NCBI GenBank assembly: GCA_900541035.1
Contig: UQIN01000014.1
Span: forward strand, 1-64,000
Reading direction: 5' to 3'
Origin: an uncultured Collinsella sp.
GTDB lineage: Bacteria > Actinomycetota > Coriobacteriia > Coriobacteriales > Coriobacteriaceae
DNA: 64,000 nucleotides
Below are positions 1-8,639 of this stretch, piece after piece. Position 1 is the stretch's first letter, and each line of letters opens with the position of its first letter. Made by a program: the position numbers and the translations under genes. Under the pieces are notes generated by a model. The model did no database searches. It saw only the letters and a list, made by a program, of their open reading frames with translations, and was not told the DNA's origin.

Positions 1-60
1 TGGCTGAACGGTATCGATACGCGGGTTCAACGGTATTATATTGACCACATAGATTCTTAA
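1..60 (+). CDS. 3' tail of a gene cut by the window edge
   Basis: Frame 1 is open from the first base and reads WLNGIDTRVQRYYIDHIDS before a TAA at 58-60. The residues look protein-like, but 19 codons are too few to name a family. No start is visible because the gene would begin left of the window. It could be a chance open frame. Confidence 0.3.
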   Translation, partial: WLNGIDTRVQRYYIDHIDS

Positions 61-234
61 CCTTGCATTTCTAACAGTTAAAGAGACGGGTGCTTTCCAG
101 CACACTCCTTCGATGATGTCTTCCGCTAGTTGCTATGCCGGCCGGCGGTCGGACTGCCACTTCAGCCAAAAGCTCAGGCGCGCGCATTAAAATAATGGAT
201 ATATCGCTTGATAGGCTTTTGACCAAGCATGAAC

Positions 235-285
235 ATCGCAGGTAAATTCGTGTACCAATTTTTGGTACACGAATTTACCTGCGAT
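235..285. repeat. Perfect 24-bp inverted repeat with 3-nt loop
   Basis: The left arm 235-258 and right arm 262-285 are exact reverse complements around a TTT loop. The centre reads GTACCAATTTTTGGTAC. Such a long perfect stem can act as a terminator, an RNA processing site or a recombination/replication hairpin. There is no strong T-run after it. The right arm runs directly into the first 174-bp repeat, so it may be the edge of that element. Confidence 0.85.
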
Positions 286-457
286 TTGTTGAAAGCTCTG
301 ACATGCGCTGTCGACTTCATTAAAATCGATTGCCGATCAAGTCTTCCTATATATGCGAGCCCCAAGAAACTGCGCTGTGAACCTGAGTCCTCTATCGATC
401 GGCCCGGTGCACCGGGCCGCTGTCCTCGAGCCGGCAACAGCTTGCCGGTCTCAAAAC
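284..457 (+). repeat. 174-bp direct repeat, copy A
   Basis: This stretch matches 1181-1354 over its full 174 bases, with about nine substitutions and no gaps by eye. It contains a 20-bp perfect palindrome CGGCCCGGTGCACCGGGCCG at 400-419 and then a second small hairpin (CCGGCAA / TTGCCGG). The structure resembles a REP/BIME-type or MITE-like intergenic element. No credible protein is encoded in it; open frames across it are shared by both copies only because the DNA is repeated. Confidence 0.85.
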
Positions 458-512
458 GTATACTTGATTTAAGGCGGAGTGGAATGTGGGCGCGCAAGGA
501 GATGCGGAATCG

Positions 513-1139
513 ATGAGAGCCTCAAAAAAAATTACTGCAGTGTTATCATCTTTCATCCTCTCTATTCTTCCATTTCTGATTCTATGGGCGGCTTGGTCAG
601 TCCTCCCTGATACAATTCCCGCTCATTGGAGTGGGGGTGTGGTTGATCGATGGGGTAATAAGCTTGAATTGCTGGTTGTTCCGCTGTTTTCTCTGATTGG
701 TTCTATTGCAATTTCTGTGTACCTTATTGTTTCCACGCGGCGAAGAGAGTTCGCGGATTTCTCTGTTCGAATGCGACGGGACTTTGTTGCGTGCTATATT
801 TCTAGTCTTCTTTTATCGACAACCTGCTCAGTGATAATTGCCGTTTGGGTTCAGTTGATTCTTACGCAAAACACTGCGGTTGATGGGGGGCTTGGACTAT
901 CGATCCTGTATTCCCTTCCCGGGCTATATGTGATCTTGTGCGCTTTGCCGCCTTTTTATGCGAGCGGCGAGAGCAAAAAGGCAGAGCGCCTGATAACAGT
1001 TCTTATTGGCGGCGCGGAGATTGTTCTTTGTGGAATAGTGCTTGAAGGTCCGGCTGCCTCTTATGCGATGATTGGACTGATGATTCTGTTCTGTGCGTTT
1101 GAGATTGTGTCACAGGTAAGGGATAGCCGGTCCTTATGA
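513..1139 (+). CDS. DUF1648 (SdpI-like) membrane protein
   Basis: This is a 208-residue integral membrane protein. The N-terminal part has a hydrophobic helix followed by LPDTIPAHWSGGVVDRWGNK, the signature of DUF1648, which is found in SdpI-type immunity proteins and in membrane regulators. About five to six further hydrophobic segments follow. I chose ATG at 513 because AAGGAG lies 11 bases upstream; a GTG at 486 in the same frame has no such site. Base composition is visibly more AT-rich than the neighbours, and the gene lies alone between two copies of a 174-bp repeat, which suggests an acquired cassette. Family is clear; function (immunity, signalling or other) is not. Confidence 0.8.
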   Translation: MRASKKITAVLSSFILSILPFLILWAAWSVLPDTIPAHWSGGVVDRWGNKLELLVVPLFSLIGSIAISVYLIVSTRRREFADFSVRMRRDFVACYISSLLLSTTCSVIIAVWVQLILTQNTAVDGGLGLSILYSLPGLYVILCALPPFYASGESKKAERLITVLIGGAEIVLCGIVLEGPAASYAMIGLMILFCAFEIVSQVRDSRSL

Positions 1140-1180
1140 GTTGAATTACGCGCGTGCGGATATAAAGGGTGGCATGTTAA

Positions 1181-1354
1181 ATTTGTTGAAAACTCTGACA
1201 TGCGCTGCCGACTTCATTAAAATCGATTGCCAATCAAGTCTTCCTATATATGCGAGCCCTGAGAAGCTGCGCTGTGAACCTGAGACCGCTATCGATCGGC
1301 CCGGTGCACCGGGCCGCTGTCCTCGAGCCGGCATCAGCTTGCCGGTCTCAAAAC
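1181..1354 (+). repeat. 174-bp direct repeat, copy B
   Basis: This is the second copy of the element at 284-457, in the same orientation and about 95% identical by eye. The palindrome is conserved without change at 1297-1316. Together the copies bracket the DUF1648 gene. Confidence 0.85.
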
Positions 1355-1654
1355 CTATGCCGTCCGGTACGACCAACAGCCGAGTCTTGCGCCCAGTTCG
1401 AGCAGCGCCAGAACCCCGTGCCGGAACCCACGCAGCCGATGGCAGGGGAATTCAGCCGCGGCCATCGAGGAGCCGACCCAGGGACGGCGCCCCCAGTCCT
1501 CGAAAGATTTCCACCGCCCCCTACAGGCCTGGATTGATTTAACAGTTGATTTAATCCGGCTGAACAAGCCGAGCATGGGCCGGTTGACAAAATGTAAGGT
1601 AAAAAAGCAGATACGACCGTACGCCGGTGCGGGGTTCGGGTGATGTGATAGAAA
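1355..1654. other. Intergenic stretch without a supported gene
   Basis: About 300 bases lie between repeat copy B and the antitoxin operator. Both strands have open frames, but none has a ribosome binding site or recognisable sequence. A short AT-rich part (TTTAACAGTTGATTTAATCC) near 1538-1557 may hold promoter elements. Confidence 0.4.
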
Positions 1655-1670
1655 GTAATACACGTATTAC
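1655..1670. promoter_or_regulatory. Operator-like palindrome before the antitoxin gene
   Basis: GTAATA-CACG-TATTAC is a 6+4+6 inverted repeat 20 bases upstream of the antitoxin start and just before its ribosome binding site. RHH antitoxins of the RelB/ParD/CopG type usually bind such short palindromes to repress their own operon, so autoregulation is the likely role. Confidence 0.5.
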
Positions 1671-1690
1671 ATTTAACCGGGAGGTGCATC

Positions 1691-1885
1691 ATGGCAACCG
1701 CCACCGCAGCCCTGAGAACCCCCGAGGACCTCGCGAACAGGTACGACCGCCTGGCGAAGTCGACGGGCCGCACGAAAACCTTCTACATGACGGAGGCGCT
1801 TGCCGCAGAGATAGGCAGGCTCGAATACGAGTACGGCCTCATGAATTATCCGGGAAGCGTTTGGTTGCGAGGTATGCCAGTGTGA
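1691..1885 (+). CDS. RHH (RelB/CopG-like) antitoxin, apparently shortened
   Basis: The first half of this 64-residue protein (ALRTPEDLANRYDRLAKSTG, then RTKTFYMTEAL) matches the ribbon-helix-helix DNA-binding domain of RelB/DinJ- or CopG-type antitoxins. GAGGTG lies ten to five bases before the ATG. In the family a further 20-30 acidic residues follow the RHH and bind the toxin. Here the sequence departs after LEYEYGLMN and ends in an unrelated tail, and no toxin gene follows; the next gene is convergent. This is probably a remnant of a toxin-antitoxin pair that has kept its DNA-binding half and perhaps its operator. Confidence 0.6.
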   Translation: MATATAALRTPEDLANRYDRLAKSTGRTKTFYMTEALAAEIGRLEYEYGLMNYPGSVWLRGMPV

Positions 1886-1897
1886 GGGCCTGATTCG

Positions 1898-3295
1898 TCA
1901 GGCCCCGCACAGGGGGACCGCGATGGTGGCCACCGCGCCGCCCGAGGGGCTGTTGGCGAGCGAGACGGAGCCCCCGTGGGCGCTCGCGGCCTCGGAGGCG
2001 GCGTGGAGGCCGAGCCCGTAGTGGCGGCCTCCGTCGCGCGAGGAGCGGGAGGAGTCGTCTGTGAAGAGGCGCTCGCAGCCGCGTTCGAGGGCGGCGGGAG
2101 AGAAGCCCGGTCCGTCATCGGCGACCTCGATGACGAGGTATCCACCAGCGACGTCGCAGGAGACCGCCACGCGCGAGCGCGCGTGCTCGGCGGCGTTGGC
2201 CACGAGGTTCGCGGCGGCTCGCGCCAGGGCGGTTCGGTCGAGTGGGCCTCGGGCGCGCCCGCGACAGCGGGGCCCGTGGCTGCGTCGAGCGTCACGCCTC
2301 GCGCCCGGGCGATCTGGGCGGCCTCGGCGAGGACCTGCTCGCAGAGCTCGGCCGGCCGCATGGGGGCCCTCTCCGCCCCCGCCGGACCCGCGCGAGGCCT
2401 CGATGAGCAGGCGCACGTAGCCGTCGAGCCTTTCGACACTGCCGGCTATGTCGCGCGCGGCGGCCGCGAGGTCGGCGTCTTTCTCGTCTTCCAGCTCCTC
2501 CGCCACGAAGTCGGCGTTGGCGCGCAGCACGGTGAGCGGCGTCTTGAGGTCGTGGGCGAGCGACGCCACCTGCTCGCGCTGCCCCCGCTCCGCGGCCCAG
2601 CGGGCCTCGAGCGACTCGGCGAGGGAGGCCCGCATGGCGTCCATCGCGGCGAGGACGTCGTTCACCTCGCGCACGTTGGTGCTGCCGACCGCGAAGTCGA
2701 GCTCCCCCGCGCCGACGCGCCCCGCCGCCTCCGCGAGCGGCGCCATCTTGCGCGAGATCACGCGGCTCGCGCGGCGCGCCACGAGCGCGAGCGCGAGCGC
2801 GCTTCCCGCCGCGGCGCCGACGAGCATGAGGTTCTGCGGGTTGGGAAGCAGGCCGGCGAGGTCGCGCGAGACCCACTGCGGCAGGTACTCGCTGACGAGC
2901 GCGCATGCCCCGCCGTCCTTGAGCGGGAACGCGGCGTAGGTGAGGCCCGAGCCCCCGCCCTCGATCTCCACTGTGCCCGGATCCGCGGCGAGTGCCGTAC
3001 GGGCCATTTCCGTCGCGTCCTCGAGCCGCGTGCCCTCGAGGTCTGTCATCAGCACGTATCCGTCCTTGTTCAGGATGAGGTAGCGGTACGCCGTCGGCAC
3101 GTCCTGCCGCCCGCAGACGCCGTCGCGTGCCAGGCCCTCCGCGACCTCGCGCGCATTGGCCGGCCCCCAGCTTGCCTCGTAGACGAAGCCCGCGTTGATC
3201 GCCGCGGAGAGCGCCATGAACGCGGCGAGCCACGCCGTGGCGACCGCCGCGAACGCGTAGGCGAAGTAGCGCGCGATGACGAAGGAGAGCGGCAT
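1898..3295 (-). CDS. Sensor histidine kinase with an internal out-of-frame segment
   Basis: This is a membrane sensor kinase of about 465 residues. It has an N-terminal transmembrane helix, an extracytoplasmic sensor region of about 140 residues, a second helix (LMLVGAAAGSALALALVA), HAMP, HisKA with the phosphorylatable His in SLAHDLKTPL near residue 250, and a HATPase_c domain (N box NLVANAAEHA; VADDGPGF; GLGLHAASEA). Between about 2380 and 2240 the frame reads as an Arg/Gly/Pro-rich string, whereas the next frame gives a normal kinase linker (RPAELCEQVLAEAAQIARAR). A +1 slip and a later -1 slip therefore cancel. ATG 3295 is preferred; a GTG at 3334 would overlap the upstream gene. It probably pairs with the regulator at 3322. 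Confidence 0.75.
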   Translation of the reverse strand: MPLSFVIARYFAYAFAAVATAWLAAFMALSAAINAGFVYEASWGPANAREVAEGLARDGVCGRQDVPTAYRYLILNKDGYVLMTDLEGTRLEDATEMARTALAADPGTVEIEGGGSGLTYAAFPLKDGGACALVSEYLPQWVSRDLAGLLPNPQNLMLVGAAAGSALALALVARRASRVISRKMAPLAEAAGRVGAGELDFAVGSTNVREVNDVLAAMDAMRASLAESLEARWAAERGQREQVASLAHDLKTPLTVLRANADFVAEELEDEKDADLAAAARDIAGSVERLDGYVRLLIEASRGSGGGGEGPHAAGRALRAGPRRGRPDRPGARRDARRSHGPRCRGRARGPLDRTALARAAANLVANAAEHARSRVAVSCDVAGGYLVIEVADDGPGFSPAALERGCERLFTDDSSRSSRDGGRHYGLGLHAASEAASAHGGSVSLANSPSGGAVATIAVPLCGA

Positions 3296-3321
3296 GCCCC
3301 CGCGACCTCGCGCCCCGGTCC

Positions 3322-3683
3322 TCAGAGCTGCCACTTGTACCCCATCCCCCAGACGGTCGCGATCGGATCGGCGCCGGCCTCGGAGAGTTTCCTCCGGGCG
3401 CGGCTGACCTGCATGGATATGGCCGCGTCGTCGGCGTCGCTCTCCCAGCCGAGCACCGCCTCGCGGATCTGCGCGCGGCTCATGACCTGCCCGGGGTGGC
3501 GGGCGAGGTACTCGCAGATGGCGTACTCGGTGGGCGTGAGCGGCACGGCCTCGCCGCCCACGGCGAGGCCGCGCGCCCCGAGGTCGATCTGCGCCATGAG
3601 CACGGCCAGGCGAACCGGTGCCGCGTGGCGCGACTTCAGGGCCTCGGCGCGCAGGCCCGCGAGCAGGCCGCCTTTCTCGCCCG

Positions 3684-3687
<4 letters not shown>
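3322..3687 (-). CDS. OmpR-type DNA-binding domain lacking a receiver domain
   Basis: This 121-residue protein contains an OmpR/PhoB winged helix (VPLTPTEYAICEYLARHPGQ, then VMSRAQIREAVLG and ISMQVSRARRKL, ending in the WGMGYKWQL hairpin). A full regulator has about 110 more residues before it, forming the receiver with the phospho-acceptor Asp. That part is absent: the sequence opens near where the last receiver helix and linker would be. Its ATG overlaps the stop of the ABC ATPase gene (ATGA), so translation is probably coupled. The histidine kinase follows. The gene may be a deletion product, or a receiver-free regulator that works without phosphorylation. Confidence 0.75.
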
Positions 3688-4412
<725 letters not shown>

Positions 4413-4800
4413 GGGTTCGTCCTTTCTCTTCCGGGCGCACGGGCCGAGTCGCCGTGCCCGCGCGCCTTGCCTTTCGGGTTCACCATCCATGGTGGGGCGC
4501 GTTTCTAACGAAGCCGTAACGGCCGTTGGGCTCTTTTGGCGCCAGCCAATCTCGACCCGCACGCATTTGCTTAAAGCAACAACTTTCCCGATCGATGTAA
4601 TCACCAAATCAAAACGTGTACACCAGCCACCAAAGATGTCGAAAAATGTCGCTTTTGGAGGCTGATGTACACAAATGCAGAATCCAGCGCAGCCCAGAGG
4701 CACCCTTCACATGTCTGGACTCTCTATGGCCGCGCTGGATAGACATCGCTAGAACGGGTATAGTATCGAAAGTTTTGTCGTTTACCAGCGGGGGAGTCCT
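4413..4800. promoter_or_regulatory. Divergent intergenic region with an imperfect inverted repeat
   Basis: No gene is seen in these 388 bases between the ABC ATPase (-) and the phosphatidyltransferase (+). Arms 4616-4634 and 4654-4672 pair over 19 bases with two mismatches (GTGTACACCAGCCACCAAA and its partner). A shorter palindrome, TTGGC-GCCA-GCCAA, lies at 4536-4549. TATAGT at 4759-4764 is a possible -10 box for the downstream gene; no clear -35 is seen. Confidence 0.45.
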
Positions 4801-5505
4801 GTGGGCATCAAGAAGAAGATCAAAAAGGAGCTTATCGGCACTTCCGATTACCCGTCGAATAAGATCTTTACGATCTCCAATTTCATCACCTTTACGCGCC
4901 TGGTCCTCACGCTCGTCTTTTTGTATCTGTTTGTGACGGACAACAACCGTGTCGTTGCCATTGTCATCTATGCCATCGCGGCTTCCACCGACTGGATGGA
5001 CGGCCAGATTGCCCGCATGACCAAAACGGTCTCGTGGCTCGGTAAGGTTATGGATCCCATCTGCGACCGCGCGCTGTTGTTTACCGGCGTGCTGGGTCTG
5101 GTAGTCCGCGGTGAGCTTCCCATCTGGGTCTGCGTGCTCATTATCGGCCGCGATATCTACCTGGGCATCGGCACGCTCATCGTGCGCCACTACCACCGGC
5201 GCCCCATCGACGTCGTCTTTCCCGGCAAGATTGCCACGGCACTGCTCATGACCGGCTTCTCGCTCATGCTGCTTGGGTTCCCCGTCATCGACGGCTGGCA
5301 TCTGCTGCCCGCCACGTTCACGGCATTCCCAGGCCTCAACGGAAGCTCGGTGCCCCTCGGCATCTTCTTTGTGTACGGCGGCGTGATCTTCTCCATGCTC
5401 ACGGCTGTCATCTACTCCATTAAGGGCGGAGTGGCCATTAAACAGGCTCTCGCGCATCCCGAGGACGAGGACATCGACTTTCTGAACCCTGAAATCGAAG
5501 ACTGA
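4801..5505 (+). CDS. CDP-alcohol phosphatidyltransferase family membrane protein
   Basis: This 234-residue membrane enzyme transfers a phosphatidyl group from CDP-diacylglycerol to an alcohol. The family motif D-G-x2-A-R-x8-G-x3-D-x3-D is complete in DWMDGQIARMTKTVSWLGKV followed by MDPICDRAL. A lysine-rich N-terminus precedes about six hydrophobic segments, and the C-terminus is acidic. The start is GTG with GGGGGAG just upstream. A second family member at 25716 looks more like the housekeeping PgsA, so this copy may make phosphatidylglycerol phosphate, cardiolipin or another lipid. The FHA and FtsR-like genes follow on the same strand. Confidence 0.85.
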   Translation: MGIKKKIKKELIGTSDYPSNKIFTISNFITFTRLVLTLVFLYLFVTDNNRVVAIVIYAIAASTDWMDGQIARMTKTVSWLGKVMDPICDRALLFTGVLGLVVRGELPIWVCVLIIGRDIYLGIGTLIVRHYHRRPIDVVFPGKIATALLMTGFSLMLLGFPVIDGWHLLPATFTAFPGLNGSSVPLGIFFVYGGVIFSMLTAVIYSIKGGVAIKQALAHPEDEDIDFLNPEIED

Positions 5506-5571
5506 TTCGTTGGGGTATGATTACGTAAGGTACATTTTTTGCGGCACGTCCGCGATAAGTTAGGGGTTGTC

Positions 5572-6006
5572 ATGGACAACATGGTTAACAATATGCCTCA
5601 GAATGATAAGACTGCTGACGCTACCTGCGTATTCCGCGTGCCTTCAAGCGACGTCACCGTTCCCGACCTCATGGCCAACGTGCGCATCACCGCTCCGGTT
5701 CTGTCCATCGTCAAGGGTCCTCAGACAGGAGCTGCCTTTGAGCTCGAGGACGACGTGACCACCATCGGCCGCGATCCCGCGAACGGCATCTTCCTCAACG
5801 ACATGACCGTCTCGCGCAGTCACGCACGCATTATTCGTGAGGGCCTGGGCGCCCGTATTGAGGATCTGGGCTCGCTCAACGGCACCTGGGTCGACGGCGC
5901 CATCGTCAACGATGCTCCGCTGCACGACGGCTCTTCCGTTCAAATCGGTACGTTCACGCTCATCTACCACGAGAGCACGCCGGAGCGCATCGAAACCGGT
6001 GAGTAG
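5572..6006 (+). CDS. FHA-domain protein (GarA/OdhI-like)
   Basis: This is a 144-residue soluble protein with a C-terminal forkhead-associated domain (TTIGRDPANGIFLNDMTVSR, SHARI, DLGSLNGTWVDG), which binds phosphothreonine peptides. The N-terminal 45 residues are low in structure and contain threonines (TADATCVF, SSDVTVPD) that could be kinase targets, as in GarA/OdhI of other actinobacteria. ATG 5572 is preferred over upstream in-frame codons because AGGGG lies just before it. The FtsR-like gene begins three bases after its stop; the same gene pair is found in other actinobacteria. A role in phospho-dependent control of metabolism or division is inferred. Confidence 0.85.
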   Translation: MDNMVNNMPQNDKTADATCVFRVPSSDVTVPDLMANVRITAPVLSIVKGPQTGAAFELEDDVTTIGRDPANGIFLNDMTVSRSHARIIREGLGARIEDLGSLNGTWVDGAIVNDAPLHDGSSVQIGTFTLIYHESTPERIETGE

Positions 6007-6009
6007 GTA

Positions 6010-6894
6010 ATGGCCGAACGCAACTATCTGAGTATCGGCCAGGTCGTCAATCTACTTCGAGGCGCATACCCCGATCTATCGAACTCAAAAATTAGATTTC
6101 TAGAAGATGAGGGGCTCATCACCCCTCATCGTACGCCTAAGGGGTATCGCCAGTACTCCAAGGAAGACGTTGATCGTCTCGAGGTCATCCTGCACCTGCA
6201 GAAGACCCGCTACATGCCGCTCAACGTCATTAAACAGCGCTTGGAAAACGCAACGGACCTGTCCACTTTGGCTTACGAGGTGGGTCTGCTGTCCGATGTT
6301 CCGCTTAAGACGGAGCCCAAGGAGACCAAACAAAAGCTGCATCCCATCGAGACCATTCCCGACATGCTCGGTGTTGAGATTTCGTTTATCCGCTCCCTTG
6401 CCGAGAACGATCTTATCCGCATCATCAAGAGCCCGCAGAACCGAGAGCTCGTGGATGGCCGAGATTTCCCGATTATCCGTTACTGCTCGGAGCTGTCGCG
6501 CTTCCACATTGAGCCGCGTAACCTGCGACAGTACGTATCGTCGGCAAACCGCGAGTCTTCGATGTTTGAGCAGGTTCTCGTGAGCATGCTCGGCATGGAT
6601 ACCTCCGATGACGAGCGCGACGCCAAGCTCGAGCGCGCTTTTAAGAAGCTGCACGACCTCACCGAGGGTGTGCATACCGCGCTCCTTAAGAACCGTGTCT
6701 TTGAGTCGCTCAACGCAGTGGTCGAGGACGCTGACATAGATGCCCTCGATGAGGAGATCGCGCGTTCCGAATCCACCAAGGCTAAAAGCGATGCGACAAG
6801 CGTCCCCGCGGTTGCCGCGCACGACGAGTCGCTCGTGCAGCCGTCCAAGGTCGTCGTCCCCTCGCATAGCTCGTCTGCTAACACGGGCAAATAA
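6010..6894 (+). CDS. ftsR: MerR-family regulator, FtsR-like
   Basis: This 294-residue protein has an N-terminal MerR winged helix (YLSIGQVVNLLRGAYPDLSN, SKIRFLEDEGL, TPKGYRQYSKEDVDRL). A middle region repeats a second MerR-like motif (VEISFIRSLAENDLI), and the C-terminus is charged and probably helical. This layout and its position directly after the small FHA gene match FtsR of corynebacteria and related actinobacteria, which activates ftsZ. The symbol rests on that similarity and context. The gap to the FHA gene is three bases, so the two are probably co-translated. Confidence 0.75.
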   Translation: MAERNYLSIGQVVNLLRGAYPDLSNSKIRFLEDEGLITPHRTPKGYRQYSKEDVDRLEVILHLQKTRYMPLNVIKQRLENATDLSTLAYEVGLLSDVPLKTEPKETKQKLHPIETIPDMLGVEISFIRSLAENDLIRIIKSPQNRELVDGRDFPIIRYCSELSRFHIEPRNLRQYVSSANRESSMFEQVLVSMLGMDTSDDERDAKLERAFKKLHDLTEGVHTALLKNRVFESLNAVVEDADIDALDEEIARSESTKAKSDATSVPAVAAHDESLVQPSKVVVPSHSSSANTGK

Positions 6895-6930
6895 CCGCCG
6901 TTCACCCGGCAATCCATGAAAGGTCACGCC

Positions 6931-7461
6931 ATGTACGACTTCGAATCTCATATCGTCGATATCCCCGACTATCCCGAGCCCGGAGTCGTCTTTAAGGACA
7001 TCACACCGCTCTTTGGCAATCCCGAGGCTCTGAAGGCCATGGTGGATGCCCTGGCCGAGCATTTTGCCGACATGGGCATTACCAAGGTCGTAGGACCCGA
7101 GGCCCGCGGCTTTATGGTCGGTGTGCCCGTGGCCGTCGCCCTGGGTGCCGGCTTTGTTCCCGCACGTAAGCCGGGCAAACTGCCGCGCAAGACGGTAAGC
7201 GAGAGCTACGAGCTCGAGTATGGAACGGATTCTATCGAGATCCACGCAGATGCCATCAGCTCTAAAGATACCGTGTTGATTCTGGACGACTTGGTCGCGA
7301 CGGGTGGAACCGTCGAGGCAACAGGTAAACTGGTGCGAGATATGGGCGCAAAGCTTGTGGGTTACGGTTGTATCCTTGAGCTTGCGTTTCTCAACCCGCG
7401 CAAGAAGCTCACGCCTTCTAACGAGGACGTTGAGCTCTTTAGCCTGGTAACGGTGGACTAG
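6931..7461 (+). CDS. apt: Adenine phosphoribosyltransferase
   Basis: This enzyme makes AMP from adenine and PRPP in purine salvage. The 176-residue protein has the expected length, the PRPP loop VLILDDLVATGGT and the N-terminal PDYPEPGVVFKDITPLF typical of Apt. I chose ATG 6931 (MYDFESHI) because AAAGG lies seven bases upstream; the frame also has an ATG at 6916. It follows the FtsR-like gene by 36 bases and may belong to the same transcript. Confidence 0.92.
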   Translation: MYDFESHIVDIPDYPEPGVVFKDITPLFGNPEALKAMVDALAEHFADMGITKVVGPEARGFMVGVPVAVALGAGFVPARKPGKLPRKTVSESYELEYGTDSIEIHADAISSKDTVLILDDLVATGGTVEATGKLVRDMGAKLVGYGCILELAFLNPRKKLTPSNEDVELFSLVTVD

Positions 7462-7493
7462 CCGCTACCCTTAGATACCGGAAAGGAAGCTAC

Positions 7494-8615
7494 ATGCGCA
7501 CAGCAAATACGCACAAAAACATGGCACGCTGCGCTGCTACGGCAACCCTAGCTTGTGTTTTGGGCCTGGGCCTCGTGGCTCCGGCCTACGCCGATACCGC
7601 ATCCGACCTTGCCGCTGCCCGTACCAAGCTCGAGCAGATTGGCACCCAAACCCAGCAAATTCATGAAGAACTCTCCGCACAGACGCAGGAGCTTGATCAG
7701 ACTGCAGGCGAGATCACGCAAAAGCAGCAAGAGATTGCCGAAGGTCAGGCAAAGCTTTCGAGCTATGTTGCCGGTGAGTACAAGACCGGCGGTCTGAGTC
7801 TCCTTCAGGTTCTGACGGGCGTCGACGATCTGGGCGACATGCTCAGCCGTCTCTTCTACTACGGTAAGGTGTCCGACAAGCAGGCCCAGACCATTCAGGA
7901 GGTCAAGGACCTTAAGCAGCAGCTCACCGATAAGCAGACCGAACAGGAGAAGAACGTCGCCGCGACGCAGAAGAAGGTCGACGAGCTCAACGCCCAGCAG
8001 GCTGAGGCCCAGAGTGTCGTGAACTCCCTGGATTCGCAGCTGCAGGCCGAGCTTGCTGCCGAGGCCGAGGCCAACGCTGCGCTGCAGGCTGGCATTAATG
8101 CCAGCACCGCCGAAAAGGCCACGGTGAGCAATGACACCGCCGGTACGACCGAGAACACCAACAATGGTGGCGGTACGACCAACAACGGCGGCGGCAACAC
8201 GCCTGCGCCCGCGCCCGCTCCTGCTCCCACGCCGCAGCCCGTGACGCCCGCTCCGGCTCCGACGCCTTCCGCACCGAGCCAGTCCGTTGACGGTGGTACC
8301 GTTGTTTCGCGCGCCTACAGCAAGCTCGGTTATGCTTATTCTTGGGGCGGTATTGGACCGAACAGCTTTGACTGCTCCGGCTTTGTGAGCTATTGCCTCA
8401 CCGGCCGTTATTGCCGCCTTGGCACCACGGGTACCTTCATGGGCTGGACCCGCGTGTCCGATCCCCAGCCTGGTGACGTCGTGGTTAACTCTTACCACAC
8501 CGGCATCTACATTGGTAACGGCCAGATGATCCATGCTTCCGACTACAAGACGGGCGTCATCATCAGCTCCGTTGCCGCCGGCATGAACAATAACTATATT
8601 TTCGTTCGCTACTAA
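7494..8615 (+). CDS. Secreted NlpC/P60 peptidoglycan hydrolase with coiled coil
   Basis: This 373-residue protein has a signal peptide (cleavage near AYADTA), a long Gln/Glu/Lys-rich coiled coil of about 180 residues, an Asn/Gly/Pro/Ala-rich linker, and a C-terminal NlpC/P60 domain. The catalytic Cys is in NSFDCSGFVSYCL and the His in YHTGIYIG; a further His lies in MIHASDY. The arrangement resembles RipA/CwlO-type D,L-endopeptidases, in which the coiled coil restrains or directs the hydrolase, often under FtsEX control. GGAAAGGAAG precedes the ATG. It probably cuts peptidoglycan stem peptides in growth or cell separation. Confidence 0.88.
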   Translation: MRTANTHKNMARCAATATLACVLGLGLVAPAYADTASDLAAARTKLEQIGTQTQQIHEELSAQTQELDQTAGEITQKQQEIAEGQAKLSSYVAGEYKTGGLSLLQVLTGVDDLGDMLSRLFYYGKVSDKQAQTIQEVKDLKQQLTDKQTEQEKNVAATQKKVDELNAQQAEAQSVVNSLDSQLQAELAAEAEANAALQAGINASTAEKATVSNDTAGTTENTNNGGGTTNNGGGNTPAPAPAPAPTPQPVTPAPAPTPSAPSQSVDGGTVVSRAYSKLGYAYSWGGIGPNSFDCSGFVSYCLTGRYCRLGTTGTFMGWTRVSDPQPGDVVVNSYHTGIYIGNGQMIHASDYKTGVIISSVAAGMNNNYIFVRY

Positions 8616-8639
8616 GTATTCAGATAAAGCAAACGGATA

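Noticed and set aside
229..516. Plus-strand frame across repeat A, similar to one across repeat B (1141-1542)
   Set aside because: The similarity comes only from the 174-bp DNA repeat; the frames start and end differently.
1348..1773. Minus-strand frames between repeat B and the antitoxin
   Set aside because: No ribosome binding site and no recognisable sequence; they run through the repeat and the antitoxin operator.
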